Positions 11,997 to 22,989 of a stretch of 64,000 nt of DNA are shown here, piece after piece. Position 1 is the stretch's first letter. The number at the start of each line of letters is the position of its first letter. A model generated the notes under the pieces. It did not search any database. It saw only the letters and a list, made by a program, of their open reading frames with translations, and was not told the DNA's origin. The DNA comes from Rutpela maculata (lineage: Eukaryota; Arthropoda; Insecta; Coleoptera; Cerambycidae), in assembly GCA_936432065.2 (NCBI GenBank), contig OW386293.2, positions 43,185,923 through 43,249,922 on the forward strand, given 5' to 3'. The position numbers were made by a program, and so were the translations under genes.

Positions 11997-13910
11997 GCTG
12001 TATTAACTGCATGTGAAATATTATTGCCATCCATCATACTTTTTCTTTAATTTTTATAGGGTCACCACCCTGTACAATTTTTTTATATCTTTCTTTGACG
12101 GTTCTGACATGTCAAATATTGTCGTTCTCCATCGCATTTTTCATTGTCTTGTGACTCCCGGTATATATTTTTTATATTTTTCATTTTTGACAGTTGCGAC
12201 AGTTGCATGCGAAATATTATCGTCCCCGTCACATTTTCTTTTTTTTTGTGACCACCCTATATTTTTCATATTTTTCTTCGTGGACAGTTGTGTTGCTTGC
12301 GAAATATTACCGTCCTTCGTCACATTTTTATTATCTTTTTCAGGTGATCACCCTGTATATTCTATTCATATTTTTATTCTTTGACAGTTGTATTAACTGC
12401 ATGCAAAATATTACCATTCTTCGACGCATTTTTTAAAATTCTTTTTGGGGCGATCACTCTGTATGTTTTTTTAATATATGTTTTTTTCATATCCTTCTTC
12501 GACAATTGTCTTAACTGCATGCTAAATATTGTCGTGTTCTGCCACATTTTTTAAGTTTTCTTTGGGTGACTGCCCTGTATACTTTTTTTCATATTTTTTT
12601 CTTGGACAGTTGTATTAACTGCATGCGAAATATTATCGAACCCGGCGCATTTTTTAATTATTTTTTTGGTACATTTTTCATATGCTTCTTTGACAGTTGT
12701 GTTAACTGCATGCGAAATATTATCGTCCTCCGTCATATATTTTCTATTTTTTCTTTGTGTGACCACCCTGCATATTTTGTTTTTCATATTTTTGTTCTTT
12801 GACAGTTGTGTTTACCTGCGAAATATTATTAGTCACATTTTTTCAATAATTTCTTTAGGGTGACCACCCTGTACAATTTTTTATGTCTCTCTTTGACAAT
12901 TGTGTTAACTACATGCCAAATATTATGGTTCTCCGTCACATTTTTTTCATTATCTCTTTTAGTATATATTTTTCATATTTTTCATTTTTGACAGTTGTGT
13001 TAACTGCATGCGAAATATTATCATCATCCGTTACATTTTTTTTTATTTTGTAAGGGTGACCATCCTGTATATTTTGTTTTATATTTTTCTTCTTTGACAG
13101 TTGTATTAACTACATGCAAAACATTACCGTCCTACGTCGCATTTTTTTATTTATTTATTTATTTTTTTTTGGATATGACCACCCATTATATTTTTTTTCA
13201 TATTTTTCTTCGACAATTGTGTCAACTGAATGCTAAATATTACCGTGTTCCGTCAAATTTGTTAATTTTTTTTGGGTGAACACAATGAATATTTTTTTCA
13301 TATTTTTCTTTTGTATTAACTGAATGCGAAATATTATCGTCCCCGGGGCATATTTTTAATATTTTCTTTGGGTGGTCACCCTGTATATTTTATTTTTCAT
13401 AATTTCTATCTTTGACAGATGTTGTTAACTACATGCGAAATATTATTAGTCACATTTTTCAAATTTTTTGTTAGGGTGACCACCCTGTACAATTTTTTTT
13501 ATGTCTGACAGTATATTTTTTTCATATTCCTCGACCGTTGTGTTAGCTGTATGCTAAATATTATCGCCCCCTGTAGCGTTTTTCTTTGGTTGTACACCCT
13601 GTATATTTTTCTTTTCAAATTTTTCTTCTTCAACAGTTGTGTTAACTACTTGCGAAATATTATCGCCCTCCGTCACGTTAAAAAAAATTGCGTGACCACC
13701 CTGTATATGTTTTTTTTCATATTTTTCTTCCTTGACCGTTGTATTAACCACTTGTCAAATATTACCGTGTTCCGTCATTTTTTCCTTAATAATAATTATA
13801 AGTTTTATGATGTTCCCCCTGTATATGTTTCAATCTAACTATACTCAGTAATTCGTTGGCAGTAGCATCAACTATATCCCAAATATTATCCTTCTCCGTG
13901 AAGTGGTTTT
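11997..13910. repeat. Degenerate tandem array, about 19 units
   Basis: A core of the form GACAGTTGTRTTAACTGCATGCGAAATATTATCGTCCTCCGTCACA recurs (read here as positions, not one exact string) near 11997, 12101, 12190, 12284, 12384, 12502, 12604, 12692, 12800, 12894, 12990, 13096, 13212, 13312, 13415, 13532, 13631, 13734 and 13858. Units are about 90-120 bp and are separated by T-rich linkers with GGGTGACCACCCTGTATA. Many small open frames here are by-products of the repetition. Spacing and variants suggest a higher-order repeat (see findings). The array ends in a GACAGACAGACTGACAG run at about 13930. Confidence 0.85.
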
Positions 13911-14620
13911 GTAGATATAGCGCCAACAGACAGACAGACTGACAGAATTAAATGGATTTAATTTACTCGTACTTTGAAAAGTGAAAATCTGGAGAAATCT
14001 CTGAGGATGATTTTTCACGATCACAAGATTTAAAAGCAACAGAAAAAGTACCTACAGGATAATCTCATATTACTTAAAAATAATTACCTCAAAGGGAGAG
14101 TTAAAGGATGTTCATTAACATTAAATTAATGTATTTGACCAACGCATGATAGTTTGGGAACCAGAATTGTTCATATACAAAAGCATTCGATAGACACAAT
14201 CGGTATACAGTATTGGAAAGTGTTCGATTTGGTATGTCAATAAGAGCAAGCGAGAGAGAAGCAAGCGATGATGTACATTAAGGGGCGTGTCACACTTTGC
14301 CTCTGCTAGGGTAGACGCCTTTATTATGGGCGGTCGTTTAAGTCGTTGAAACTATGCAGTCCCAAAAGTAAAACTTTCCGATACTGTAGTGTGAGGCTGC
14401 CAGGTGACCTAGGTATCTTTATCTTCATCTGTTTATTCTCATCTGTCTATCGATAAGGACAATAATTTATTATTAATATTTAGGTTTTCTCCAAACATGA
14501 TACTAACATAGAATATATAATCTAGCTCCAAAGCTCCCCAACATCGAATACGTAAATTGGTTAATGTAAAACTAGATGGCAAACAGCAATAATCCTCTTT
14601 TTGGTTGGTCTGACCACCAA
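13911..14620. other. Spacer, nothing recognised
   Basis: Less AT-rich than its surroundings (a GC patch near 14280-14400). No supported gene; the 80-codon open frame at 14439-14681 on the minus strand has no motif. Confidence 0.4.
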
Positions 14621-14931
14621 ATAAACTTATCCGACCCAGTGCATACGTGTTAGGCTTGAGGCCACGGGTTTCCGGGTTCAAATCCTACCTAAAGTATGGA
14701 TGTTTAGTGGCGTTTTTAATGTCTTACCAAGGCGGTAGCAATGGACTAGGCCGCAGTTGGTTGAGACAACACGACTAGTCACTGTTATCTCTCCTGATTT
14801 CAAGTCTCATCCGCCTCGGCCAATGGCAATGTCGCAGCGAACAATTGTTAAAAAATACTAATGAGGAAGATATTTGTTGTGGTTGTATGCCTAGCAGACA
14901 ACGCAACAGCTGTGATGCTTTGAGACATCCC
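14621..14931 (+). repeat. Possible tRNA-derived SINE
   Basis: GGTTCAAATCC at 14675-14685 matches the RNA polymerase III B-box consensus exactly, with a weak A-box-like stretch about 35 bp upstream. GC content is raised through 14930, where the segment abuts the microsatellite tail of the CR1-like element. It does not fold as a full tRNA by eye. A SINE head is an inference. Confidence 0.35.
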
Positions 14932-17130
14932 ATAGAATAGAATAGAATAGAATAGAATTTTATTTATGCTATACATATATATAATGTTTGCATATGTCAG
15001 AGATAAAAAACTAACGACTTAATTTAAAAACAAGTATAAAAAAAACAGAGTCACGATAACACAATATAAAATAAGTAGTAGTCATAAAAACTAGTACCTC
15101 AAGTAGAGGAAAAAACGTAAAATGTAACATTGTCAAAAACTCAGAAAAAACAATTAATTCAAAAATGCTAAAATATAACGTTAAATATAATGAATCTAAT
15201 TAGACAGACGATAAATTGGGCAAGGAGCCGAAATATTCAAAATATTCGTCATATGAGTAGAAGGCATTCTGTAAAAGGATATTTTTTATTTTTAGCTTAA
15301 ACGTGTTTACACTCATATCAAGATTTTGTAAATCTTTAGGTAACACATTAAAAAATTTAATTGATAGATATAGGTAGGAATTCTGAGATTTACTTAGTCT
15401 ATATTTGGGCAATCTTAAATTTGTTTTTGTCCTAGTGTCATGGTTATGTATGTAATAATGCTTGGTGATTTTGTTACTTGTAATTTTTTAATATGACACA
15501 TATATAACATGACGGCAGTGTTAATATATGGAGACTTTTAACTTTACAGTGGTCGTCATATTTAGCTTGAGTCATTATTCTTATAACTCTTTTTTGTAAT
15601 TTAAAGATTTTGTTCGAATGACATGATGACCCCCATACTATCACTCCATACGTCATTATGCTGTGAAAAATGGAAAAATAGGCTATTCTTAAGCAATCTG
15701 CTGTGATTTTGTTGCTGAGTTATCTTATTATATAAATACAAGTCGACAACCTTTTTGATAAACTCTGAATTTGGAATTGAAAGTTCAAAGAATTATACAA
15801 ATGCACACCGAGGAGTTTAATAGGTTCGTTATTTATTTCCCTTTTTTTTCACTGCAAAATTTAGAGTTTTTGTTTTGCCATTATTTATGGTAAGGTAATT
15901 ACTCCTTGTCCAGTTTTTTATTAAATTATCAGCTTCTTCTTCCTTAGTGCACAGGTTGGAAAACAGATCGTTGCTTAGCAAAAATGTCACGTCATCAGCA
16001 TACATTATTGGAGACACTTCAGTAGCACAATTGAATGATATATCATTAATGTATATTATAAACAGCACAGGACCCAGAACTGACCCCTGTGGCACTCCGT
16101 AATCAACACTAGAAAGTTTTGATACTTTATCATTAAATTTAACACACTGTTGACGATCCACAAGATAAGAGACAAATAGATTTAAAGCTTTTCCTCTAAT
16201 CCCATAATATTCCAATTTTTGTATTAGTACACTATGGTTAACTGTATCAAATGCTTTAGACATGTCGTAAAATTTTGCAGTGCACAGTTCACATTTCTCA
16301 AAAGCTTCTATAATATTTCCGTACATTTCACAGATTGCGTCAATAGTGGATCTCTTCTGTCTATAGCCGAATTGGGCATCAGTTAGTAAATTGTTTTTTT
16401 CGAAGTATTCTAGCAGTCTATTTTTAAGAACGATCTCAAATATTTTTGCGATAATATAGAGATAGGTCTATAACTATGTGTATTATTAAAGTCACCTTTT
16501 TTGTATACAGGTGTAACTTGTGATTTTTTAATATATCAGGATAAATTCCGCTTTCAATACAATAGGCTTTGCAAGAACATCACCAGCTAATTTTAAAATT
16601 TCACTATTAAGTTTATATACATATATCCTTAGATTTACTATTTTTTAATTGTGATATAATAGTTAAAATTTCCAGATCACACACTGGAAATAGAAAAAAA
16701 GATATACTTGCACTAGGTGCATTCTTTAGAAAATCTGAAAACTTTGTATTGTTAACATTATCAAAGTTAGTCATTAAGTTATTTATAGCATCAACAAAGT
16801 AGTCTGAGAAATAATCAGCCGTTAAGTCAGAAGTTACATACGTGTTTTTATTTTTTCTGTTTTTGTTGATAATGTCCCATGCTGTTTTTTGTTTGTTATT
16901 GGAAGTTAGAATTCGCTTATTATTTCCAATTTGGCATGATTTATTTTGCTTTTATAATCTTTCTTTAGAGTATTATACAGCTGAACATCACTATCGTTTT
17001 TGGTAGAACAAGCGATTACATGAACAGCGTCTAATGTTCGTTTTAATTCTTGTAAATTATTGTCAAAAGTAAAGACAATATTTTCTGAACTAGGCTCTTT
17101 TATAAATTTCTCCTTAAAACATTGATTATA
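14932..17130 (-). mobile_element. CR1-like LINE, 3' part
   Basis: Minus-strand non-LTR retrotransposon ending at 14932 in an (ATTCT)n microsatellite tail, seen on the plus strand as repeated AGAAT at 14934-14958. Such short-repeat tails instead of poly(A) are typical of CR1/L2-type LINEs. It carries reverse transcriptase remains and is interrupted at 17125-17130 by the DIRS element. The 5' continuation resumes at 21638. The reading frame rejoins sensibly across the gap, which shows both pieces are one element. Confidence 0.8.
15200..17130 (-). pseudogene. CR1-like reverse transcriptase (decayed)
   Basis: The product would copy element RNA into DNA at a nicked target. The best-kept block (15829-16326) shows FYDMSKAFDTVNH, then PQGSVLGPVLF, then the catalytic MYADDV. 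The frame is open upstream through QFGYRQKRST (about 16360), a conserved RT motif. C-terminal pieces follow in other frames: VIVWGSS..IFKLQKR at 15474-15656 and NVLPKDLQNL at 15200-15412. The linker between endonuclease and RT occupies 16700-17130 with at least one frameshift. Several shifts and stops mean it is dead. RT motif order and the ATTCT tail support the CR1 group; L2 or a relative is possible. Confidence 0.8.
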
Positions 17131-17262
17131 CTTCGATAGGTCCGTCTTTCGAAGATCACACGGTAGTTATGTTCTTATTCACTCTTGTGTGCGTAATGTT
17201 GAAAGATAAGAAATTTGGTCTCGCCGCTGGCTACCGTCCTATCATTTTCTCATTATTGTTCT
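17131..17262 (+). repeat. DIRS left inverted terminal repeat
   Basis: Starts CTTCGATAGGTCCGTC and runs through GATCACACGGTAGTTATG to TCATTTTCTCATTATTG. From about 17153 it is the near-exact complement of 21460-21570. Its outer 36 bases are complementary to 21296-21331 in the internal complementary region. Confidence 0.88.
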
Positions 17263-17311
17263 TACGCTTGAAGTGTACAGTGCTGTTGAAAGTGTGTGTT
17301 GTGATTCAAAA

Positions 17312-18060
17312 ATGCCAAAACGAAAATCAAAACGATTACAGAAAATTAAAAAGAAATTCCGGAAACTTGAAAGGATGCTAAAGGATATTACAAGTAGCAG
17401 CGATTCCACCTCTTCTTCCTCCGAAGAGTTTGAAATAGAGTCGGAACAATCCGACATCGAGCAAGAGCTGGTCGAGCCCCCCATAAATGCTCAGCAGGAG
17501 GAACGACAAGTAGTCGATCCAGCAGACGATTTGACAGCGCTGCTGGGAGAAGATACGGAGGCAAAAAGCCAAGTCGGCCCAGATTTAAATGAAGATCTAG
17601 CTACTAGATGGAAAACATACCTGACTACAGGTCTTGCCAGAGACACGAGACAAAAACTCATGGGCCAGTGTAACGTCCCCCAAAATTGTCCATATCTAAG
17701 AGCACCAAAACTTAATCCTGAGGTACAATCCTTGTTGTCAACAACTGACCACAAAAAAGATGTTTTCCTTCAAAACATTCAAGACATCATGGGGAAAGGT
17801 CTGTCTGTCTATTGAATGACCGCCAAAACCAAAATCAGAATGTCATTTCAACAATGGTTAGTGCTGGCCAACTACTTACGGACATGCATCACACTCTGTC
17901 GATTCATAGGCGGCACCAATTGGTACATCATATAAATACAGGCGTACAAAAACTACCCGAAAAATAAGCTATTGACGAATGTCTTTTTGGCGTCGATTTT
18001 GCTGAGAAATGCAGATCGGCAAAAACTATGGCAGACACAGCGAAGGAATACTGACAGCGG
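17312..18060 (+). pseudogene. DIRS Gag-like protein
   Basis: Putative nucleocapsid-type protein of the DIRS element. The ATG at 17312 opens a basic stretch (MPKRKSKRLQKIKKKFRK), then a serine/acidic segment, then a conserved-looking block LATRWKTYLTTGL...CPYLRAPKLNPEV. This resembles Gag-like proteins of insect DIRS elements by recall of the pattern. The frame stops at 17815, but similar protein-like sequence (LTDMHHTLSIHRR; IDECLFGVDFAEKCRSAKT) continues to about 18060 in shifted frames, so the gene is frameshifted. No zinc knuckle is visible. Confidence 0.65.
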
Positions 18061-18142
18061 CCCCTCAATCATCATCCTCGAGAAAGTTTTTAAACTTCCA
18101 GCGCCCGTATTACAAAAAGCGTCTAAAAATAGCGAACAAGAA

Positions 18143-18157
18143 GGGGGGGGGGGGGGG
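18143..18157 (+). repeat. Homopolymer of 15 G
   Basis: A run of 15 G within the DIRS gag-pol junction. The reading frame changes around it, so the run is a likely slippage site in the genome or a possible assembly error. Confidence 0.9.
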
Positions 18158-18381
18158 AGAGCAGGCGTCCGGAGTTCAAATACAGGAAAGGAACACAGAA
18201 TGGGGCAAGGACACCGAACAGAGCATCCGGAGAGGGATCCAGCAGGAAAATACGACGTTAGAGGTAGGTTACGCAGGCAGAATAAAACATTTTTACCAAA
18301 ATTGGCAAAAAGTAACAAGTGACCAGACCATATTAAACTGGATAAATGGATATAGCATCCCCTTTACTAAAGTACCATCCT

Positions 18382-19268
18382 AGAGATGGCTACCAAAAAC
18401 CACATCGTCAGCTGACATTAGGTCAAGTATAAATGAACTATTAGGCATAGGTGCCATCTCAATAAGTTCTCACTGTAAAAATGAATTTTTGTCTTCATAT
18501 TTTATCAGAAAAAAGCCAAACGGACAAAACAGATTTATTCTTAACCTTAAAAAGCTAAATAAGTTCGTAAATTGTCCCCATTTCAAATTAGAGGATTATC
18601 GAACTGTAAAAAATTTTGTAACCGAGAACTGTTTTATGACATCCATAGACCTTAAGGATGCGTATTTTCTTGTACCAGTAAAAGAATTTCACAGAAAATA
18701 CCTTAGATTCGAATTCGAAAAAACATTATTTGAGTTTACGTGCTTGCCTTTTGGACTTTCAATTGCACCATTCGTTTTCACAAAGATTTTCAAACCTGTA
18801 CTCAATTACTTAAGATCTAGGGGATGGTTGTCTGTCATATATTTAGACGACATGTTACTATTTGGCAAAACTGAAGTACAGTGTAGGGAAAATTTTAGGT
18901 ATACATCCGAACTAATATCATCTCTGGGCTTTATTGTAAACACTGAAAATAGTAATCTCAATTCCACACAAAATATAAAATTTCTGGGTATTATGTTTCA
19001 CAGTACAAATATGACTATGTCTCTCCCAACTGAAAAACAAAAAACAATTTCAGCTCTCCTGAGTAGAGTCAGACAAAAATCCAAAATAAAAATAAGATTG
19101 TTCGCGAAACTAATAGGTACCCTAGTATCCGTTTGTCCTGCCATACCTTACGGATGGGCGCATATAAAACTTTTGGAAAGAGAAAAATATTTATATCTCA
19201 AAAAGAAAGGGGGCGACTATGAGGCAATAATGGAATTACCAGGGTACCTACAGCGGGATTTTCAGTAG
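18382..19268 (+). pseudogene. DIRS reverse transcriptase
   Basis: RT domain of the DIRS polyprotein. Visible motifs in order: FIRKKPNGQNRFILNLKKLN, then MTSIDLKDAYFLVPV (first catalytic aspartate), CLPFGLSIAPFVFTK, and VIYLDDMLLFG (YLDD, as in DIRS and gypsy enzymes). The frame opens just after a stop at 18379-18381; protein-like sequence upstream (NWINGYSIPF) shows that stop interrupts a longer polyprotein. It ends at 19266-19268 in a TAG before the RNase H domain, and a further frame change separates the two. A plant- or animal-virus origin is not indicated. Confidence 0.85.
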
Positions 19269-19282
19269 TGGATTGATCACTT

Positions 19283-19783
19283 AACCACCGCAAAAGCGGC
19301 AGAACGCAGGCATACGAAATGACTATATTTACAGACTCATCAAATACAGGGTGGGGCGCTATACGTGACGGTAAAATATCAAGAGGGTTTTGGGGGCCCT
19401 CCGAAAGCGTCCGGCATATTAATTACCTTGAATTACTGGCTGCTTTTAATGGGTTGAAATGTTTTGCCAAAAATTTTCAAAACTGTAATATCCTACTCAG
19501 AGTTGACAATACTACAGCGATTTCTCACATAAACCGAATGGGGGGAATTCGATTTCCAAGGCTGAATGATGTAACTAGGCAAATTTGGAACTGGTATGAA
19601 GCTAGAAATATCAGAATATATACATCATATATAAACACAAAAGAAAATATAGCTGCCGATAAGGAATCCAGACATAAAAACGTGGAAACAGAATATAGCA
19701 TCAGCCCAGAAGCTTTTAAAAAAATAGTCGAAATTTTCGGACCCCCAGACATTGATTTATTCATATTTAAACAAAAAATGTGA
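19283..19783 (+). pseudogene. DIRS RNase H domain
   Basis: Degrades RNA in the RNA:DNA hybrid during reverse transcription. The motif IFTDSSNTGWGA gives the first acidic residue, INYLELLAAFNGL the glutamate, LLRVDNTTAISHI the next aspartate, and NIAADKESR the C-terminal acidic site (commonly ADxLSR). All acidic positions remain. It is out of frame with the RT block, from which it is separated by a stop and shift near 19266-19300, and stops at 19781. Linker sequence typical of the region (FVSWHPDPDSQAVDAF; YAFPPFPLLPRVL) follows to 20161 in shifted frames. Confidence 0.82.
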
Positions 19784-20061
19784 AAGATTTGTTTCTTGGC
19801 ATCCGGATCCAGATTCACAAGCCGTAGATGCTTTCACATTATACTGGGGGACCAAAAGTTTTATGCATTCCCACCATTTCCACTTTTGCCTAGAGTACTA
19901 AATAAAATTATCTCGGATAAAGCAGAAGGGATCGTAGTGTTTCCAATATGGAAAGCACAACCATGGTTTCCTCTGCTGGAAAGTCTTTCTGCATCTGAAT
20001 GTGTAATATTTAGACCAGAGGAAAACTTAGTTTTGTCTCCTTTCAGAGAACCTCATCCCTC

Positions 20062-21049
20062 ATGGAAGAGTCTTACCCTGGGTGCAGTGAGACTCTCCGC
20101 AAAGTATACATCGGGAGAGGGGTTCCTGAAGAAGCCACCGAATTGGTTATCGCTTCCCTGAGCGCTAGTACCCAAAAACAGCACAACACAACTTATGCAA
20201 AATGGTGGAAATTCTGCGAGGGTGCTGAGATTTTTTCACCAAATTCGAAAAAAGTAATAAAATTTCTTAAGCAAGAGTTTGACAATGGCAAAAATTATGC
20301 AACCCTGAATGCCCATAAATCTGCTCTTAGCACCTTATTAGATTTTGAAAACAAAAAAGAAATCGAAAGATTTATGAAGGGAGTCTTCAGAAGTCGCCCT
20401 ACTTTTCCTAGGTACAATGAAACTTGGGATCCTCAACCGGTTTTACTATACCTAGAAAAACTAGAACCTCTTAACACACTAACGTTAGGAGACGTAACCA
20501 CTAAAATAGTTCTCTTACTAGCCCTCACGTCGGCTCAAAGAGTGCAAACTCTATCAAAAATTAAATTATCAAATATAACTTACTTTGCAGACAGAATTGA
20601 AATCCAAATCTCAGACTTGATAAAAACCTCAGCACCAAACAGAACACAATCTAAACTTATCTTGCTTTACTTTGAAAATAAAGCTTTATGTGTCTCTACA
20701 ATATTATTACATTATTTGAACATCACAAGAAGCCTCAGGGGAGGTGTGGACCAATTGTTAATAACAGTCAAAAAGCCTCACCATCCAACGACACAACAAA
20801 CTATAAGTCGATGGACAAAAAGAGGCTTAAATGAGTGGAATCGACACCACTATTTTTAAGAGCCACAGCACCCGCCACGCAAGCACTTCGGCAGCCCATA
20901 GGCGGGGTCTATCCATAGATAATATACGGCGAACTGCAGGATGGACCGAAAAGTCTAATACATTTAATTTATTCTATAACAGACCTACTCAGGAGAATTT
21001 GGAATTCGCAAAATGCATCTTAAATCAAAATTCCTCTAAACAAGACTGA
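20062..21049 (+). pseudogene. DIRS tyrosine recombinase
   Basis: Site-specific recombinase that would integrate the circular DNA copy. The N-terminal SAM-like part (20062 onward) contains SASTQKQHNTTYAKWWKFC. The catalytic set is visible: arginine in LTSAQRVQTL, HxxR in SHSTRHAS, a tryptophan in AGWTEKSNTF at the His/Trp site, and tyrosine in LFYNRPT. The first part (20062-20859) and the HxxR-containing part (20831-21049) lie in different frames, so a one-base shift at about 20840-20860 inactivates this copy. Loss looks recent because every catalytic residue is kept. Confidence 0.85.
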
Positions 21050-21295
21050 TAAATGTATTTGTCCCTTTTTACTTGATTGTGCTATTAAGATAGTTTTTGT
21101 TTACAGATATATTTATATCTTAATTACATACATATACATACTATATTGTTAAATACCGGTTAATATTATGAGTTATTGTCATAATTAGTTGCGATTTTCG
21201 CTTTTGATTATACTATTTTCAAATGTAAATAAATTCAAATTTAACGAAACCTTATTGGGTTTTAATCAGATCGCTGCTTAAGTTACTTTAAACAT

Positions 21296-21414
21296 CTACC
21301 GTGTGATCTTCGAAGGACGGGCCTATCGAAGTATAATTAGAGGTTAAACGACTTACCTGTAAGGAAGTTCAATCCTCAATTATACGAGATAGGCCCGTCC
21401 GAAGAAGATCACAC
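21296..21414. repeat. DIRS internal complementary region
   Basis: Bases 21296-21331 are complementary to the left end (17131-17167). Bases 21331-21414 are complementary to the right end (21561-21643). Together they represent the junction of both termini, which in DIRS1 templates completion of the circular intermediate. Contains CGAAGTATAATTAGAGG, joining the two halves. Confidence 0.88.
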
Positions 21415-21459
21415 CCCACCCACCCCATCATGCCCAAAGATAGCGATCTAGGTATCGCG

Positions 21460-21643
21460 AAGAACATAATGAGAAAATGATAGGACGGTAGCCAGCGGCG
21501 AGACCAAATTTCTTATCTTTCAACATTACGCACACAAGAGTGAATAAGAACATAACTACCGTGTGATCTTCTTCGGACGGGCCCATCTCGTATAATTGAG
21601 GATTGAACTTCCTTACAGGTAAGTCGTTTAACCTCTAATTATA
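21460..21643 (-). repeat. DIRS right inverted terminal repeat
   Basis: Bases 21460-21570 are complementary to 17153-17262. The outer part, 21561-21643 (GTGTGATCTTCTTCGG to AACCTCTAATTATA), is unique to this end and complementary to the internal region at 21331-21414. Confidence 0.88.
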
Positions 21644-22200
21644 AAAGTCTGATAAAACATTAACTAAAAAGTTAGCAGATTCGTTAGGATTTTATATTTC
21701 ATAAAATGTACACCAATTAACATTATTTACACATTCAATAAATTGTTTTTTTCTCTGTTCAGTCATAGGTCTACATAAAATAAAATTGTTTTTCGGTTTG
21801 GAGGTTATGTCTATAGTGAACCAAATACCTTTGTGGTCCAACATATGAGGTTCAACCACTTTCAATGTCATATTATTGCAGTTTATATTTGTAAACAAAT
21901 TATCAATTTTTGTTGCACTGGTATTAGTAACTCTTGTATTTTCATTAATTCTTTCCTCTAAATTATATGACAACAAGATGTTTGTACACTCAGTAACATC
22001 TATGTTATCATAATTATTAAAATTTAAGTTAAAATCACCAACCACAACAATTTGTTTATTATCGGGTATCGTCTCAATTACATTGTTGAGTGCATTGAAG
22101 TAAACATCCGTATCACATACAATAAATAGAAGCCAGTTCGAATTCTACATGAGACACAAAACTTTTGTTAGAACCTTATGAACGAGAACATCACAAAAGC
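21638..22200 (-). pseudogene. CR1-like endonuclease part (5' piece)
   Basis: Apurinic/apyrimidinic-type endonuclease segment of the same LINE as 14932-17130. On the minus strand, QIVVVGDFNLNF (about 22045) holds the GDFN motif and LDHKGIWFTI (about 21830) the catalytic histidine region (SDH in most relatives). The frame is open from about 22118 (CDTDVYFNAL) to 21692 and then continues in another frame up to the DIRS boundary. The 5' end of the LINE is missing; the boundary lies between about 22130 and the next element at 22240. It would nick target DNA to prime reverse transcription. Confidence 0.75.
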
Positions 22201-22239
22201 TCAATTATTTCAAATTAAAAAAAATATATGTAATTAAGT

Positions 22240-22981
22240 CTCCGATTAAAGAACTTATATCTAGATACATAATGGCATGAATTTTATGATCCCGAAAGAC
22301 TCCCATTCTAAGGCACTTCTTCCCATAAGTTGCTGATTGGCCCATCGGCGTATTCGCGGCCGCTCGTGCACGATCGGCTTCAGTTCGATTATCATAATCT
22401 CAGTTGACAGTTCGGCCATTAATGTCAATAAATGTTTTTCGTGTTCTCCGACCAAAAACTGGTGAAAAAGTAATTTTATTTTAAGTTGTGATTTGCTTAA
22501 TACCTAAATAATATTCTCTATTCATATTTACACAGTTTAGTGACAATATATTTTGTGCAAATAAATAGTGAAGTGCTGTGCCGTTTGCAGAAAGCAGTTT
22601 AGAAAAGAGGAAAATCGATCGTTCCATAGTCGTAACATGATGAAGTTCAGTTTACAGTTATAAAGTAAATAGCAATTAAATTTTAATATCCTTTCAATAG
22701 ATATTTATCTTACTGTTTTATCTTACTGTAATATCGTATGCCTACATCACGTTATATAAAGAGCCGGTAATGCAGGAATTGCAATAATTCATTTTAATGA
22801 AAATATTTACCATTCTACACATTTTCTACACACACAACGCCACTGTTGACTATGGGATGTGATGTTCATCTATCCATTTTAATGGAGTTATTATATATAA
22901 TGTGACTATGTTAGGAGCAAACAAGGTATATAGTGAAAAGATAGCCTGTTATGTATCTAGATATAAGTTCTTTAATCGGAG
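22240..22981. mobile_element. 742-bp TIR element, 8-bp duplication
   Basis: The 33-bp termini 22240-22272 and 22949-22981 are perfect inverted repeats, beginning CTCCGATTAAAGAACTT. They are flanked by identical AATTAAGT at 22232-22239 and 22982-22989. An 8-bp duplication fits hAT- or P-like transposases; the CTCC start is not typical for hAT. A 64-codon minus-strand frame (22261-22455) begins with GTG-type coding in the track's sense and shows ERPRIRRWANQQLMG, possibly a leftover of a transposase first exon. The perfect ends suggest recent insertion by a transposase supplied elsewhere. Confidence 0.85.
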
Positions 22982-22989
22982 AATTAAGT

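Larger units (their letters stand above)
17125..21643 (+). mobile_element. DIRS1-like tyrosine-recombinase retrotransposon
   Basis: Coding order is gag-like, reverse transcriptase, RNase H, tyrosine recombinase, all on the plus strand. The ends are inverted repeats (17153-17262 against 21460-21570). An internal complementary region (21296-21414) is complementary to both extreme ends, the hallmark of DIRS1-type elements, which replicate through a circle. ATTATA stands at both boundaries (17125-17130, 21638-21643) and there is no longer target duplication, as expected for recombinase-mediated insertion. It sits inside a CR1-like LINE. Every coding block has frameshifts or stops, so this copy is inactive. 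Confidence 0.88.

Noticed and set aside
12013..13838. Cluster of open frames on both strands
   Set aside because: They recur with the tandem unit and are low-complexity by-products of the repeat.
14341..14400. GC-richer patch as a host promoter
   Set aside because: No downstream coding exon or core promoter pattern that stands out.
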